Assembly (NCBI GenBank): GCA_003574685.1
Contig: QOCQ01000020.1
Location: forward strand, 52,394 to 116,393
Reading direction: 5' to 3'
DNA length: 64,000 nt
From: Rhodospirillaceae bacterium SYSU D60007
GTDB lineage: Bacteria > Pseudomonadota > Alphaproteobacteria > Reyranellales > Reyranellaceae
Shown: positions 26,940 through 36,090 of the stretch, in pieces
How the letters are laid out: the number at the start of each line of letters is the position of its first letter
Numbering within the stretch: the first letter of the stretch is position 1
Notes under the pieces: model-generated
The model's database searches: none
Seen by the model: only the letters and a program-made list of their open reading frames with translations
What the model was told of the DNA's origin: nothing
Translations under genes and position numbers: made by a program

Positions 26940-28022
26940 ATGTTGCGCAAGCTGCTGTCTTGCCTGTTGGGCGTAGCCTGCGTTTCCGCGGGAGCACAGG
27001 CGCAGACGTCACGCAGCGCGTTTGAGAGCACCTTTCGCGACTGGATGAAGGAGAACAACGTCGAGAAGGGCGTGCTCGCGGTCAGTTTCGACAGACGCCT
27101 TGTGACGGTGCAGGGCTATGGCGGGCAGGATCCGCGCGAACGGGTGCTGCTGGCCAGCCTCAGCAAGGCGATCACCGGCCGCTGCGTAGCGGCGCTGGTT
27201 AACGCCGGCAAGCTGCGCTTCGACAGCACGGTCGGCGAGATGCTGGCGCCTTTCTTCCGGCAGCACGGCGAACCTGTCGATGCACGCCTGAAGGAAGTCA
27301 CCGTGGAACAGTTGCTGGCGCATCGCGCCGGCTTCCCGCCAGCGCCGCGCGATCTGATGGCGCCTGCAGCTGTCGAGTTGCTGAGGGCCAGAACGCCCGG
27401 CAAGACCGCCCCGGCCGAGCTGCTGGCCGCAACACTCACCCAGCCGCTGGCGTCGGCGCCGGGCGAGGCGTTCCGCTATTCCAACATCGGCTATCTCACG
27501 CTGGGGGTGATGATCGAAACCGTCACGGGCGAGAGCTATGAGCATGCCTGCACCCGTACCGTACTGGTTCCGGCCGGAATCAGAGCGCCCGGCCTCGATG
27601 AAGAATGGCGCGCCTTTTCGTCGTTCGGCGGCTGGCGCCTAAGCGGACCCGAATATCTGGCCTTCCTCGCCAATGACCGTGACCCCGGCACATCACGGGA
27701 GCTTCCGGCTTCCGGTGGGCCGTCTGCGTGGCAACCGATTCACTACGGGCTGGGCCAGTTCATCGCCAGCATCGGCGATGCACCCGCCTCCCGGCTTGCC
27801 TGGCACACCGGCAGCTGGGGCGTTCCGCCCGACACCATCGGCATGCATGCCGCACAGCACGCGGATGGCGCCGCATGGTTCGTATGGTTCACGCCGCGCC
27901 CGGCCAAAGACGCGACCGACGCCCTGCTGGAGAACCTCGCAGCGCTGCCGTCAACGGTCGCCGCCTGGCCGGCACACGATCTCTTTCCGGAGCACGGCAT
28001 CACGCGCCAGCAACGCAAGTGA
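26940..28022 (+). CDS. Exported serine beta-lactamase-family hydrolase
   Basis: 360 residues from the ATG at 26940 (GGAGAGG upstream). A signal peptide (LLSCLLGVACVSAGAQAQ) is followed by the class C beta-lactamase/esterase fold: LASLSKAITGRCVAAL with the SxxK pair near residues 73-76, FRYSNIGYLTLGVMIE with the YxN near 180, and LAWHTGSWGVPPD with an HTG in place of KTG near 289. Such periplasmic proteins are esterases or D-aminopeptidases more often than true beta-lactamases. No resistance claim can be made. Confidence 0.87.
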   Translation: MLRKLLSCLLGVACVSAGAQAQTSRSAFESTFRDWMKENNVEKGVLAVSFDRRLVTVQGYGGQDPRERVLLASLSKAITGRCVAALVNAGKLRFDSTVGEMLAPFFRQHGEPVDARLKEVTVEQLLAHRAGFPPAPRDLMAPAAVELLRARTPGKTAPAELLAATLTQPLASAPGEAFRYSNIGYLTLGVMIETVTGESYEHACTRTVLVPAGIRAPGLDEEWRAFSSFGGWRLSGPEYLAFLANDRDPGTSRELPASGGPSAWQPIHYGLGQFIASIGDAPASRLAWHTGSWGVPPDTIGMHAAQHADGAAWFVWFTPRPAKDATDALLENLAALPSTVAAWPAHDLFPEHGITRQQRK

Positions 28023-28030
28023 GGAAGCCT

Positions 28031-28112
28031 TCATTGGTGAGCCTGTCGAACCATGAAGGCGTCGCAGCGCCGCTGGTGCGAGTCGCTTCATGGTTCGACA
28101 GGCTCACCATGA
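28031..28112. repeat. Inverted repeat with GGTTCGACAGGCTCACC core
   Basis: Arms of about 28 bp (28031-28058 and 28085-28112) are inverted copies that differ by one base near the outer end, around a 26-bp centre. Transcribed from the left it would form a long hairpin just after the serine hydrolase stop. The core is a widespread intergenic palindrome type; it may also end transcription. Confidence 0.75.
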
Positions 28113-28146
28113 AGCGTTCTTTCGGCACTGCGCGTCCCCGGCAAAC

Positions 28147-28178
28147 GAAAACCGGCCCGCTCTTGCGAGCGGGCCGGT
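28147..28178 (-). terminator. Rho-independent terminator of rpsA
   Basis: CCGGCCCGCTC and GAGCGGGCCGG form an 11-bp perfect stem with a 4-base loop. Read leftwards it is followed by TTTTCGTTT, 28 bp after the rpsA stop. Confidence 0.85.
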
Positions 28179-28205
28179 GGCGGTGAAAACGAGCGACGAC
28201 AGCGG

Positions 28206-29924
28206 TTACTGCTTGTCGCCGTCCTTGTTGGCGCGGCGCAGGGCGGCACCGAGGATGTCGCCGAGGCTGGCGCCCGAGTCGGAGGAGCCGTAATCGGCCA
28301 TCGCCTGCTTCTCCTCGTCGACCTCGCGCGCCTTGACCGACAGCACGACCCGCCGCGCGGCACGGTCGATGTTGGTGATCTTGGCGTCGATCTTGTCGCC
28401 GACGGCGAAGCGGTCGGGCCGCTGCTCGGAGCGTTCGCGGCTGAGCTCGGTCTTGCGGATGAAGCCGGGGATGCCCTCGCCCACCGTCACGTCCAGACCG
28501 TTCTCCTGGATGCCGGCGACGATGGCGGTGACCACCTCGCCCTTCTTCAGGTTGGCGGCCTTCTCGAACGGATCGTTGACGAGCTGCTTGACGCCGAGCG
28601 AGATGCGCTCCTTCTCGGTGTCGACGTCAAGCACCTTGACCTTGACGACGTCGCCCTTCTTGTAGTCGCGGATCGCGTCCTCGCCCGCCTTTTCCCACGA
28701 CAGGTCGGAGAGGTGCACCATGCCGTCGATATCGCCGGGCAGGCCGACGAACAGGCCGAACTCGGTGATGTTGCGCACCTCGCCTTCGAGCTCGGTGCCG
28801 GCCGGGTACTTGTCGGCGAACGTGTCCCACGGATTGTCGAGGCACTGCTTCAGGCCAAGCGAAATGCGGCGCTTGGACATGTCCACGTCAAGCACCATCA
28901 CCTCGACCTCCTGTGAGGTCGAGACGATCTTGCCCGGATGCACGTTCTTCTTGGTCCAGCTCATCTCGGAGACATGGACAAGGCCCTCGACGCCCGGCTC
29001 CAGCTCCACGAAGGCGCCGTAGTCCGTGATGTTGGTGACGCGGCCCTTGACCTTGATGCCGGCCGGGTACTTCGCCGCCGCGCCATCCCAGGGATCGGCC
29101 ATGAGCTGCTTCATGCCGAGCGAAATGCGCTGGGTCTCCGGGTTGAAGCGGATCACCTGCACCTTGACCTGCTGGCCGATATTCAGCGCCTCGGAGGGAT
29201 GGTTGATCCGCTTCCAGGCGATGTCGGTTACATGCAGCAGGCCATCGACGCCGCCCAGATCGACGAAGGCGCCGTAGTCGGTGATGTTCTTGACCACACC
29301 ATCCAGGACCTGGCCTTCGCTGAGCTGTCCCATCAGGCGGCTGCGGTCCTCGGCGCGGCTCTCCTCCAGCACGGCGCGGCGCGACACCACGATATTGCCG
29401 CGGCGCCGGTCCATCTTCAGGATCTGGAAGGGCTGCGGGGAGCCCATCAGCGGGCCAACATCGCGCACCGGTCGGACATCGACCTGGCTGCCGGGCAGGA
29501 AGGCCACGGCGCCGTTCAGATCGACCGTGAAGCCGCCCTTGACGCGGCCGAAGATGGTGCCGGTCACCCGCTGGTTGTCCTGGAACGCCTTCTCCAGCGC
29601 CGTCCACGATTCCTCGCGGCGCGCCTTTTCGCGCGACAGCATCGCTTCGCCGTCGCGGTTCTCCATGCGATCGACGAACACCTCGACGGTGTCGCCCTCG
29701 CGCAGCTCGGCGGCCTGACCGCCGGAAGCGAATTCCTTGAGAGGTACGCGGCCTTCGGATTTCAGGCCGACATCGACGATCGCAAAGTCGCCGACGATGT
29801 TCACGACCGTGCCGCGCATCACGGCACCTTCGAAGCCCTGCGATTTGCCCAGCGACTCATCAAGCATCGCGGCGAAATCGGCGGTCGAGGGATCAGCTTC
29901 CCTCAGGGCGGAACGTCTTGCCAT
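28206..29924 (-). CDS. rpsA: 30S ribosomal protein S1
   Basis: 572 residues from the ATG at 29924, with GAGGAG upstream. Six S1 RNA-binding repeats are visible, for example GTVVNIVGDFAIVDVGLKSE, GVVKNITDYGAFVDLGGVDG, GRVTNITDYGAFVELEPGVE and GEVRNITEFGLFVGLPGDID. It binds mRNA and brings it to the small ribosomal subunit. The length is normal for alphaproteobacteria. It lies third in the conserved aroA-cmk-rpsA order, about 160 bp after cmk. Confidence 0.96.
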   Translation of the reverse strand: MARRSALREADPSTADFAAMLDESLGKSQGFEGAVMRGTVVNIVGDFAIVDVGLKSEGRVPLKEFASGGQAAELREGDTVEVFVDRMENRDGEAMLSREKARREESWTALEKAFQDNQRVTGTIFGRVKGGFTVDLNGAVAFLPGSQVDVRPVRDVGPLMGSPQPFQILKMDRRRGNIVVSRRAVLEESRAEDRSRLMGQLSEGQVLDGVVKNITDYGAFVDLGGVDGLLHVTDIAWKRINHPSEALNIGQQVKVQVIRFNPETQRISLGMKQLMADPWDGAAAKYPAGIKVKGRVTNITDYGAFVELEPGVEGLVHVSEMSWTKKNVHPGKIVSTSQEVEVMVLDVDMSKRRISLGLKQCLDNPWDTFADKYPAGTELEGEVRNITEFGLFVGLPGDIDGMVHLSDLSWEKAGEDAIRDYKKGDVVKVKVLDVDTEKERISLGVKQLVNDPFEKAANLKKGEVVTAIVAGIQENGLDVTVGEGIPGFIRKTELSRERSEQRPDRFAVGDKIDAKITNIDRAARRVVLSVKAREVDEEKQAMADYGSSDSGASLGDILGAALRRANKDGDKQ

Positions 29925-30085
29925 CCGGTCTCTTCTCCTCAATGACGATCCCGGGCGTGGGTCGCAGCCCGTCGGCCAGCCGGTTCATCCGGCGGATCCA
30001 GTGCCTGGTGACACCCCTGACCACGCGGCACTGCGTCCATGTGGCCCAGCCGTCGGTACCCGGATCGTTCGCGCCGCCGACGGCT

Positions 30086-30742
30086 TCAGGCCCGGCGCGA
30101 GCGCGTTTTGGAGTCGATGAAAGCGACGACCCGATCAAAGACTGTGTCGGCGTCCAGCTCGCTGGTGTCGAGCACGAAAGCATCCGGCGCGGGCAACAGC
30201 GGTGCCGTGGCACGTTCGCTGTCGCGCCGGTCACGCGACGCCATCTCCTCCAGAACGGCGCGTCTTATAGGGTTCGCACCCGCTGCTTGCAACTCCCGGA
30301 AGCGCCGCCCGGCGCGTGCCTCAAGGCTTGCGGTCACGAACAGCTTCACGTCGGCGTCGGGGCAGATCACGGTGCCGATGTCGCGGCCATCGAGGACCGC
30401 CCCGTGCTTGCCCTCCGGCGGATGGCGCGCAAATTCGCGCTGCCACGCCAAGAGATTGGCGCGCACCGCAGGGATAGCGGCCACAATGGACGAGGCCTTG
30501 CTGGTCGCCTCCGTTCGCAGCTCCGGATCCTGAAGATCTACAGGTTGTAGGTTCTGCGCGACAGTGGCGGCGTATGTAGCGTCCGCCGGGTCATGCCCCT
30601 CGCGAAGGATGCGTCGGCCCACCGCCCGGTACAGCGATCCGGTATCGAGATGGGCGAGCCCATAATGCGCTGCCAGCCGGCGGGCCAGCGTGCCCTTTCC
30701 AGCCGCCGAGGGGCCATCAAGCGCAATGACGAAAGGCTTCAT
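30086..30742 (-). CDS. cmk: Cytidylate kinase
   Basis: 218 residues. IALDGPSAAGKGTLARRLA is the P-loop; LAHLDTGSLYRAVGRRIL and GAVLDGRDIGTVICPDADVK are the CMP-binding blocks, and RDRRDSERATAPL the lid. It phosphorylates CMP and dCMP with ATP. The start is the ATG at 30742 or an upstream GTG at 30748. The stop of aroA lies 12 bp upstream, so the two are co-transcribed. Confidence 0.95.
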   Translation of the reverse strand: MKPFVIALDGPSAAGKGTLARRLAAHYGLAHLDTGSLYRAVGRRILREGHDPADATYAATVAQNLQPVDLQDPELRTEATSKASSIVAAIPAVRANLLAWQREFARHPPEGKHGAVLDGRDIGTVICPDADVKLFVTASLEARAGRRFRELQAAGANPIRRAVLEEMASRDRRDSERATAPLLPAPDAFVLDTSELDADTVFDRVVAFIDSKTRSRRA

Positions 30743-30754
30743 CGGCACTGCATC

Positions 30755-32128
30755 TCAGCCAGCGGTTATCCGGGCGCCGAGGCCATTCATCAGCGCCACG
30801 AAACCCGGGAAGCTGGTGTTGATCGGCGCCCCGTCATCCACGGCTACAGGGTTCCGCGCGGCCAGTCCCAGCACCAGGAACGACATGGCGATGCGGTGAT
30901 CCAGATGGGTCGTTACCAGCCCGCCGCCGGGCACGGCGCCACCCATGCCGTGGACATGCAGGAAGTCCGGGCCGATCTCGAAGCACACCCCGTTCGCCGC
31001 CAGCCCGGCGGCGACGCTGGCCAGCCGGTCGCTCTCCTTGGCCCGCAGCTCGGCCACGCCCTGCATGCGGGTGGTGCCCTCGGCGCAGGCTGCGGCAACG
31101 GCAAGCACCGGGTATTCGTCGATCATGCTCGGCGCGCGGTCCGGCGGCACATCGGCCGCCCGCAACGCAGAGCCGCGGACACGGATGTCGGCGACCAGCT
31201 CGCCGCCCATCTTCCGGCGGTTCAGAAAATCCAGCGACGCACCCATATCGCGCAGGGATTCGTAAAGCCCGGCCCGGGTGGGATTAATGCCGACATTCTC
31301 GACGGTGACGTCGCTGCCCGGCCGGATCGCGGCGGCCACGACCGCAAAGGCAGCGGAAGACGGATCGCCCGGCACCACGATATGGCGATTACCCGCCAGC
31401 TCCGGCTGCCCCACGATTGTGATGGCGCGCGCGCCATCGGCCAGTGTGCTGGTGCGCACCACGGCGCCGAAGCCCTCCAGCATGCGCTCCGTATGGTCGC
31501 GCGTCGGCTCGGGCTCGATCACCGTCGTCTCGCCGGGCGTGTTCAGCCCCGCCAGCAGGATCGCCGACTTCACCTGCGCCGACGCGACCGGCAGGCGGTA
31601 TTCGATCGGCAGCATGACCTCGGCGCCGGTGATGGCCATCGGCAGCCGCCCGCCTTCGCGCGCCACGAAGCGCGCGCCCATGCGTGACAGCGGTTCGATC
31701 ACGCGCATCATCGGTCGGCGCCGCAGCGAGGCATCGCCGGTCATGAAGCTGGTGAAGGCGTGGCTGGCAACCAGCCCCGACAACAGGCGCGCCGAAGTGC
31801 CGGAATTGCCCATGTCGAGCACGTCGGGTGGCTCGCGGAAGCCGCCCACCCCCACCCCGCGCACCCGCCAGGCGCCTTCGCCGGTGCGCTCCGCGGTCAC
31901 GCCAAGCTGACGCAACGCCGTCGCCGTCGAGAGGATGTCCTCACCCTCGAGCAGGCCTTCAATCGTGGTTTCGCCCACGCACAGCCCGCCGAACATCAGC
32001 GCCCGGTGCGAGACCGACTTGTCGCCCGGCGCACGCACCCGCCCCTCCAGCCGATCAACCGGGTGCGAGACAAGTTTCTGCGGGGGAAGGGATGCTGACA
32101 GACGGGCCTCCAAAGCAGGCGCGGGCAC
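30755..32128 (-). CDS. aroA: 3-phosphoshikimate 1-carboxyvinyltransferase (EPSP synthase)
   Basis: About 457 residues. EGRVRAPGDKSVSHRALMFG, LDMGNSGTSARLLSGLVASH, the SLRRRPMMRVIEPLSRMGA block, SAQVKSAILLAGLNTPG, and LDHRIAMSFLVLGLAARNP are the EPSP synthase landmarks, and key K, S, R, D and E residues are present. It joins shikimate 3-phosphate and PEP in aromatic amino acid synthesis. The start is not certain: a GTG at 32128 is used here; a CTG at 32101 has GGAGG close upstream. The 270 bp beyond show nothing else clear. Confidence 0.93.
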   Translation of the reverse strand: MPAPALEARLSASLPPQKLVSHPVDRLEGRVRAPGDKSVSHRALMFGGLCVGETTIEGLLEGEDILSTATALRQLGVTAERTGEGAWRVRGVGVGGFREPPDVLDMGNSGTSARLLSGLVASHAFTSFMTGDASLRRRPMMRVIEPLSRMGARFVAREGGRLPMAITGAEVMLPIEYRLPVASAQVKSAILLAGLNTPGETTVIEPEPTRDHTERMLEGFGAVVRTSTLADGARAITIVGQPELAGNRHIVVPGDPSSAAFAVVAAAIRPGSDVTVENVGINPTRAGLYESLRDMGASLDFLNRRKMGGELVADIRVRGSALRAADVPPDRAPSMIDEYPVLAVAAACAEGTTRMQGVAELRAKESDRLASVAAGLAANGVCFEIGPDFLHVHGMGGAVPGGGLVTTHLDHRIAMSFLVLGLAARNPVAVDDGAPINTSFPGFVALMNGLGARITAG

Positions 32129-32404
32129 GTCTAGCACGCGGCGTGGCGCAGGCAAGAGCCCTACCTCCCTATGAGAAAGCGGTCCTGGTAGCGTTCGAAG
32201 GATGCAGGCCTGTACGCCTCTGTAGGCTCGCGCCTTCTTTCCCAGGAAGGGTACGGTCATCAGACCAAACGACAGAGCCAACCGTCTGCGTCTCAGCCGT
32301 GAAATCGAAGGGACTGAAGTTGGCGCCGATGGGATCGGTGTGGGATTGTTGTTCTCAAGGCCGGCATGACCGTGATATGTTCACTTTTTGTTCTCTAGGT
32401 GATT

Positions 32405-32812
32405 ATGGCTAGCTCGACGGCGATCGAATGGACCGATGCCACGTGGAACCCAGTTACGGGTTGCACAAAAATTAGCGCCGGCTGCGACAACTGCTACGCA
32501 GAGCGATTCTCAGAACGGTTTCGAGGCGTGCCCGGACATCCGTTCGAGAACGGGTTCGATCTTCAACTTCGTCCCGAGCGATTGGAGCAACCGCTCCAGT
32601 GGCGCGCAGCCAGGATGATCTTCGTCAACTCGATGAGCGATCTATTCCACAAGCAGGTCCCTTTTGGCTTTGTCGACCGTGTCTTCGACACGATGGAAAG
32701 GGCGCACTGGCATACCCGCCCTGCAAGGGCGTTTACTTGCTGCATTTTCAGGCAGAGAGGTGTTGGTCGGCGACATCGAAAAATTCGTGCTAGTCCACAC
32801 CGCATTCCGTGA
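32405..32812 (+). pseudogene. DUF5131 (phage Gp37/Gp68-like) remnant, C-terminus lost
   Basis: The first 95 or so codons read as a DUF5131 protein: [40 protein letters not shown] (three-cysteine radical-SAM-like pattern), [19 protein letters not shown] and [12 protein letters not shown]. After about base 32715 similarity ends and the frame reads into unrelated sequence to a stop at 32812. Intact members are about two to three times longer. The break lies next to the 3' end of a TcmP-like gene, so a deletion seems to have joined the two. DUF5131 genes usually accompany tcmP. Confidence 0.7.
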
Positions 32813-32936
32813 ATCCCACTATAAGGGGATCCTTAGAACGCTGGAAAAGAACAGCAAACTGAAAGTCGTCCGCGCACCTCCCAACCGCAAGACAGGCACG
32901 TTCGGTGATCCTGGAATTGTAGTACGTTTCGACTGA
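32757..32936 (+). pseudogene. TcmP-like (three-Cys-motif partner) C-terminal remnant
   Basis: From 32757 another frame gives [20 protein letters not shown], then ILRTLEKNSKLKVV and RKTGTFGDPGIVVRF to a stop at 32936. This resembles the last 60 residues of three-Cys-motif partner proteins, with a winged-helix-like end. No start or N-terminal part exists upstream; the preceding DNA belongs to the DUF5131 remnant. Assignment rests on memory of the family and on the neighbour, so it is moderate. Confidence 0.5.
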
Positions 32937-32973
32937 TCGCTTTTCCTACTGCGACGAATCGGGTGGCCTCATT

Positions 32974-35900
32974 CTACTCTGCCGGGCGGGCGGCGGCATC
33001 GCGGCCGATGGCGGTGCGGCGATGGCCCCAGCGGGTTTGCAGCGCCTCAAGGTAGAGATAGATCACCGGCGTGATGTAGAGCGTCAGGAGCTGCGACAGC
33101 ACCAGGCCGCCCACGACCACCACGCCCAGCGGCTGGCGCAACTCGGCGCCGGCGCCCAGTCCGGTGGCGATGGGCACGGCACCCATGATCGCCGCCATGG
33201 TGGTCATCATGATGGGCCGGAAGCGCAGCCGGCAGGCCTCGAAGATCGCCTGCTCGGCGCTGACGTCCCCCTGGCTGCGCCGCTCGATCGCGAAGTCCAC
33301 CATCATGATGGCGTTCTTCTTGACGATGCCGATCAGCATCACGATGCCGATGATGGCAATGACGCTGAGATCCATGCGGAACAGCATCAGGGTCAGCAGC
33401 GCGCCGATGCCGGCCGAGGGCAGGCCCGACAGAATCGTGAGGGGGTGGATGAAGCTCTCGTAGAGGATACCGAGCACGATATAGATCACGAACACCGCGC
33501 CGATCAGCAGCAGGGCCTGGCCCTGCAGCGACTCCTGGAACACCTGCGCCGTGCCGCGGAAGCTGCTGCTGACGGTGGCCGGCAGGTTGAGCTCGCGCTC
33601 TGCCGCCTCGATCGCCGCCACTGCCTCACCGAGCGACACGCCCGGCGCCAGATTGAAGGAGATCGTGACCGCCGGCAGCGCCGACTGGTGATTGACGCTG
33701 AGCGGTCCCGCCTGCCGGCGGATCGAGGCCACCGCCTCCAGCGGCACCGTGGTGCCATTGGTCGTCGGCACGTAGAGCATGCCCAGGGCCGAAACATCGG
33801 TGCGGAACCGCGGATCGACCTCCATGATCACCTGGTAATTGTTGCTGGGCGTGTAGATGGTGGAGATCTGCCGCGCACCGAAGGCCGAGTAGAGCGTGCT
33901 GCGCACGGAATCCGCCGTGACGTTGAGCGTGGCGGCGCGATCGCGGTCGATGTCCACCACGGCCTGCGGGCTGCGGATCTGCAAGTCGCTGGTAACGTCC
34001 TGGAGCTGTGGCAGGGTCGCGAGCTTCGCCTCCACCGCCGGCGCCACGCGCTGCACCTCGGCGAACTCGGTGCCCTGCAGCGTGTACTGATAAAGGCTCT
34101 TTGACAGGCTGCCGCCCACCCTGATGTTCTGGATCGGCTGCAGGAAGACGTTGATGCCCGTGAGTCTGGAGAGCCGCGGGCGCAATCGCCGGATGACCTC
34201 CTGCGCCGAAGCCTTGCGCTCGGCCAGCGGCTTCAGGCCGATGAACAGGCGGCCGGTATTGGTCGCGGAGTTGGGGCCGCCCACGCCCACCGTCGAGTTG
34301 ACCACCGCGACCGCCGGGTCCTCCAGGATGATCTTCGCGACCTGCTGCTGCTCACGGCCCATCGCCTCGAAGGAAATATCTTCCGAAGCCTCGGTGAGTG
34401 CCATGATCTGGCCGGTGTCCTCGATCGGGAAGAAGCCCTTGGGCACGATCTGGAAGATGGCGACGGAAGCGACCAGCGACAGCATGGTGAGCGCCAGCAT
34501 GCCGCGCCGCCGCGCCAGCGCCCAGCGCAGGCTGCGCTCGTAGACGGCGAGCATCCCTGTGAACACCGCCTCCGATGCGCGCATGAAGCGGCCCTGCGGC
34601 GCGGCATGGTCGGCGGGCTTCAGCATGCGGCTGCACAGCATCGGGGTCAGCGTCAGCGAGACGAAGCCCGAGATCAGGATCGCCATGCTGATGGTGACGG
34701 CGAACTGGTTGAACAGCCGCCCGACGATGCCGCCCATGAACAGCACCGGAATGAACACGGCGACCAGCGACAGCGTGATCGAGATGATCGTGAAGGCGAT
34801 CTCGCGCGAGCCGCGCAGCGCCGCCTCGAAGGGACGCATGCCGCCCTCGACGTGGCGCACGATGTTCTCGAGCATGACGATCGCATCGTCGACCACGAAG
34901 CCGACCGAGAGCGTGATCGCCAGCAGCGAGAGATTGTCGATGCTGTAGCCCAGCAGGTACATGCCGCCGAACGTGCCCACCAGCGAGATCGGCAGCGCCA
35001 GCGAGGGGATCAGCGTCGCCCTGAGGTTCCGCAGGAACAGGAAGATGACCATGATCACCAGGAACACGGTCAGCATCAGGGTGAACTCGACGTCGTGTAC
35101 CGATTCACGGATCGACTGCGAGCGGTCGAGCAGCGTGCCCAGCTCGACCGCAGCCGGAAGCTGGTCGCGCATGTTGGGCACCAGCGCCTTGACCGCGTCC
35201 ACCACCGCAATGGTATTGGCGTCCGGCTGCCGCTGGATCGCGAGCACAATGGCACGCCTGCCGTTCAGCCAGGTGGCGACGCGATCGTTCTCGACGCTGT
35301 CCAGCACGGTGGCGACCTCGCCCAGCCGCACCGGATTGCCGTTGCGATAGGCCACCACCAGCGGCCGGTAGGCGGCGGCGCGCGCAAGCTGGCCGGAAGC
35401 CTCCAGCGTGACGCTCTGGCGGGCACCGTCGATGCGGCCGACCGGCCGGTTGGAGTTGGCCGCAGCAACTGCCTGCTCGATCTGGTCAACGCCGATGCCG
35501 GCGGCCGCCAGCGCCCGCGGGTTGGTCTGGATGCGCACGGCATATTTCTGCGCGCCGTAGATCGACACTTGTGCCACGCCGGAAAGCGTGGACAGGCGCG
35601 GGCCGATCAGGGTCTCGGCATACTCGTTGAGCGTGGAGAGCGGCAGCGTCGCCGAGCTCAGCGCCAGGAACAGCACCGGCGAGTCGGCCGGGTTCACCTT
35701 GCGGAAGCTGGGCGGGGTGGTCATCTCCTCGGGCAGCAGACGCTGCGCCGTGGACAGCGCCGACTGCACATCCAGCGCCGCGCCGTCGATATTGCGGTCA
35801 AGGTCGAACTGCAGGGTGATGCGCGTCGTGCCCTGGCCGCTGGTCGAGATAATCGAGTCAACGCCCGGGATGGTCGCGAACTGCCGCTCCAGCGGCGTGG

Positions 35901-36090
35901 CGATCGAGGAGGCCATGGTCTCCGGGCTGGCGCCCGGCAGGGTGGCGGTCACCGAGATGGTGGGAAAATCAACGCGCGGCAGCGCCGCAACGGGCAACTC
36001 GCGATAGCCGAACAATCCGCCAACAATGATCGACAGCATCAGCAGCGCCGTCATCACCGGCCTGCGAATGCAGAGCTCGGGCAGGGTCAT
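32974..36090 (-). CDS. RND multidrug efflux permease, MdtB/MdtC type
   Basis: 1038 residues, the usual length. Twelve transmembrane helices and two large periplasmic loops are apparent. PELCIRRPVMTALLMLSIIV at the start, TLPGASPETMASSIATPLER, VGFVVDDAIVMLENIVRHVE with the charged proton-relay aspartates of TM4, LSLVAVFIPVLFMGGIVGRL and GIVMLIGIVKKNAIMMVDFA (IGIVKKNAI is typical of the MdtB/MdtC/MuxB branch) are seen. It exports drugs or other amphiphiles with proton antiport. It overlaps the adaptor gene by four bases. Confidence 0.93.
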   Translation of the reverse strand: MTLPELCIRRPVMTALLMLSIIVGGLFGYRELPVAALPRVDFPTISVTATLPGASPETMASSIATPLERQFATIPGVDSIISTSGQGTTRITLQFDLDRNIDGAALDVQSALSTAQRLLPEEMTTPPSFRKVNPADSPVLFLALSSATLPLSTLNEYAETLIGPRLSTLSGVAQVSIYGAQKYAVRIQTNPRALAAAGIGVDQIEQAVAAANSNRPVGRIDGARQSVTLEASGQLARAAAYRPLVVAYRNGNPVRLGEVATVLDSVENDRVATWLNGRRAIVLAIQRQPDANTIAVVDAVKALVPNMRDQLPAAVELGTLLDRSQSIRESVHDVEFTLMLTVFLVIMVIFLFLRNLRATLIPSLALPISLVGTFGGMYLLGYSIDNLSLLAITLSVGFVVDDAIVMLENIVRHVEGGMRPFEAALRGSREIAFTIISITLSLVAVFIPVLFMGGIVGRLFNQFAVTISMAILISGFVSLTLTPMLCSRMLKPADHAAPQGRFMRASEAVFTGMLAVYERSLRWALARRRGMLALTMLSLVASVAIFQIVPKGFFPIEDTGQIMALTEASEDISFEAMGREQQQVAKIILEDPAVAVVNSTVGVGGPNSATNTGRLFIGLKPLAERKASAQEVIRRLRPRLSRLTGINVFLQPIQNIRVGGSLSKSLYQYTLQGTEFAEVQRVAPAVEAKLATLPQLQDVTSDLQIRSPQAVVDIDRDRAATLNVTADSVRSTLYSAFGARQISTIYTPSNNYQVIMEVDPRFRTDVSALGMLYVPTTNGTTVPLEAVASIRRQAGPLSVNHQSALPAVTISFNLAPGVSLGEAVAAIEAAERELNLPATVSSSFRGTAQVFQESLQGQALLLIGAVFVIYIVLGILYESFIHPLTILSGLPSAGIGALLTLMLFRMDLSVIAIIGIVMLIGIVKKNAIMMVDFAIERRSQGDVSAEQAIFEACRLRFRPIMMTTMAAIMGAVPIATGLGAGAELRQPLGVVVVGGLVLSQLLTLYITPVIYLYLEALQTRWGHRRTAIGRDAAARPAE

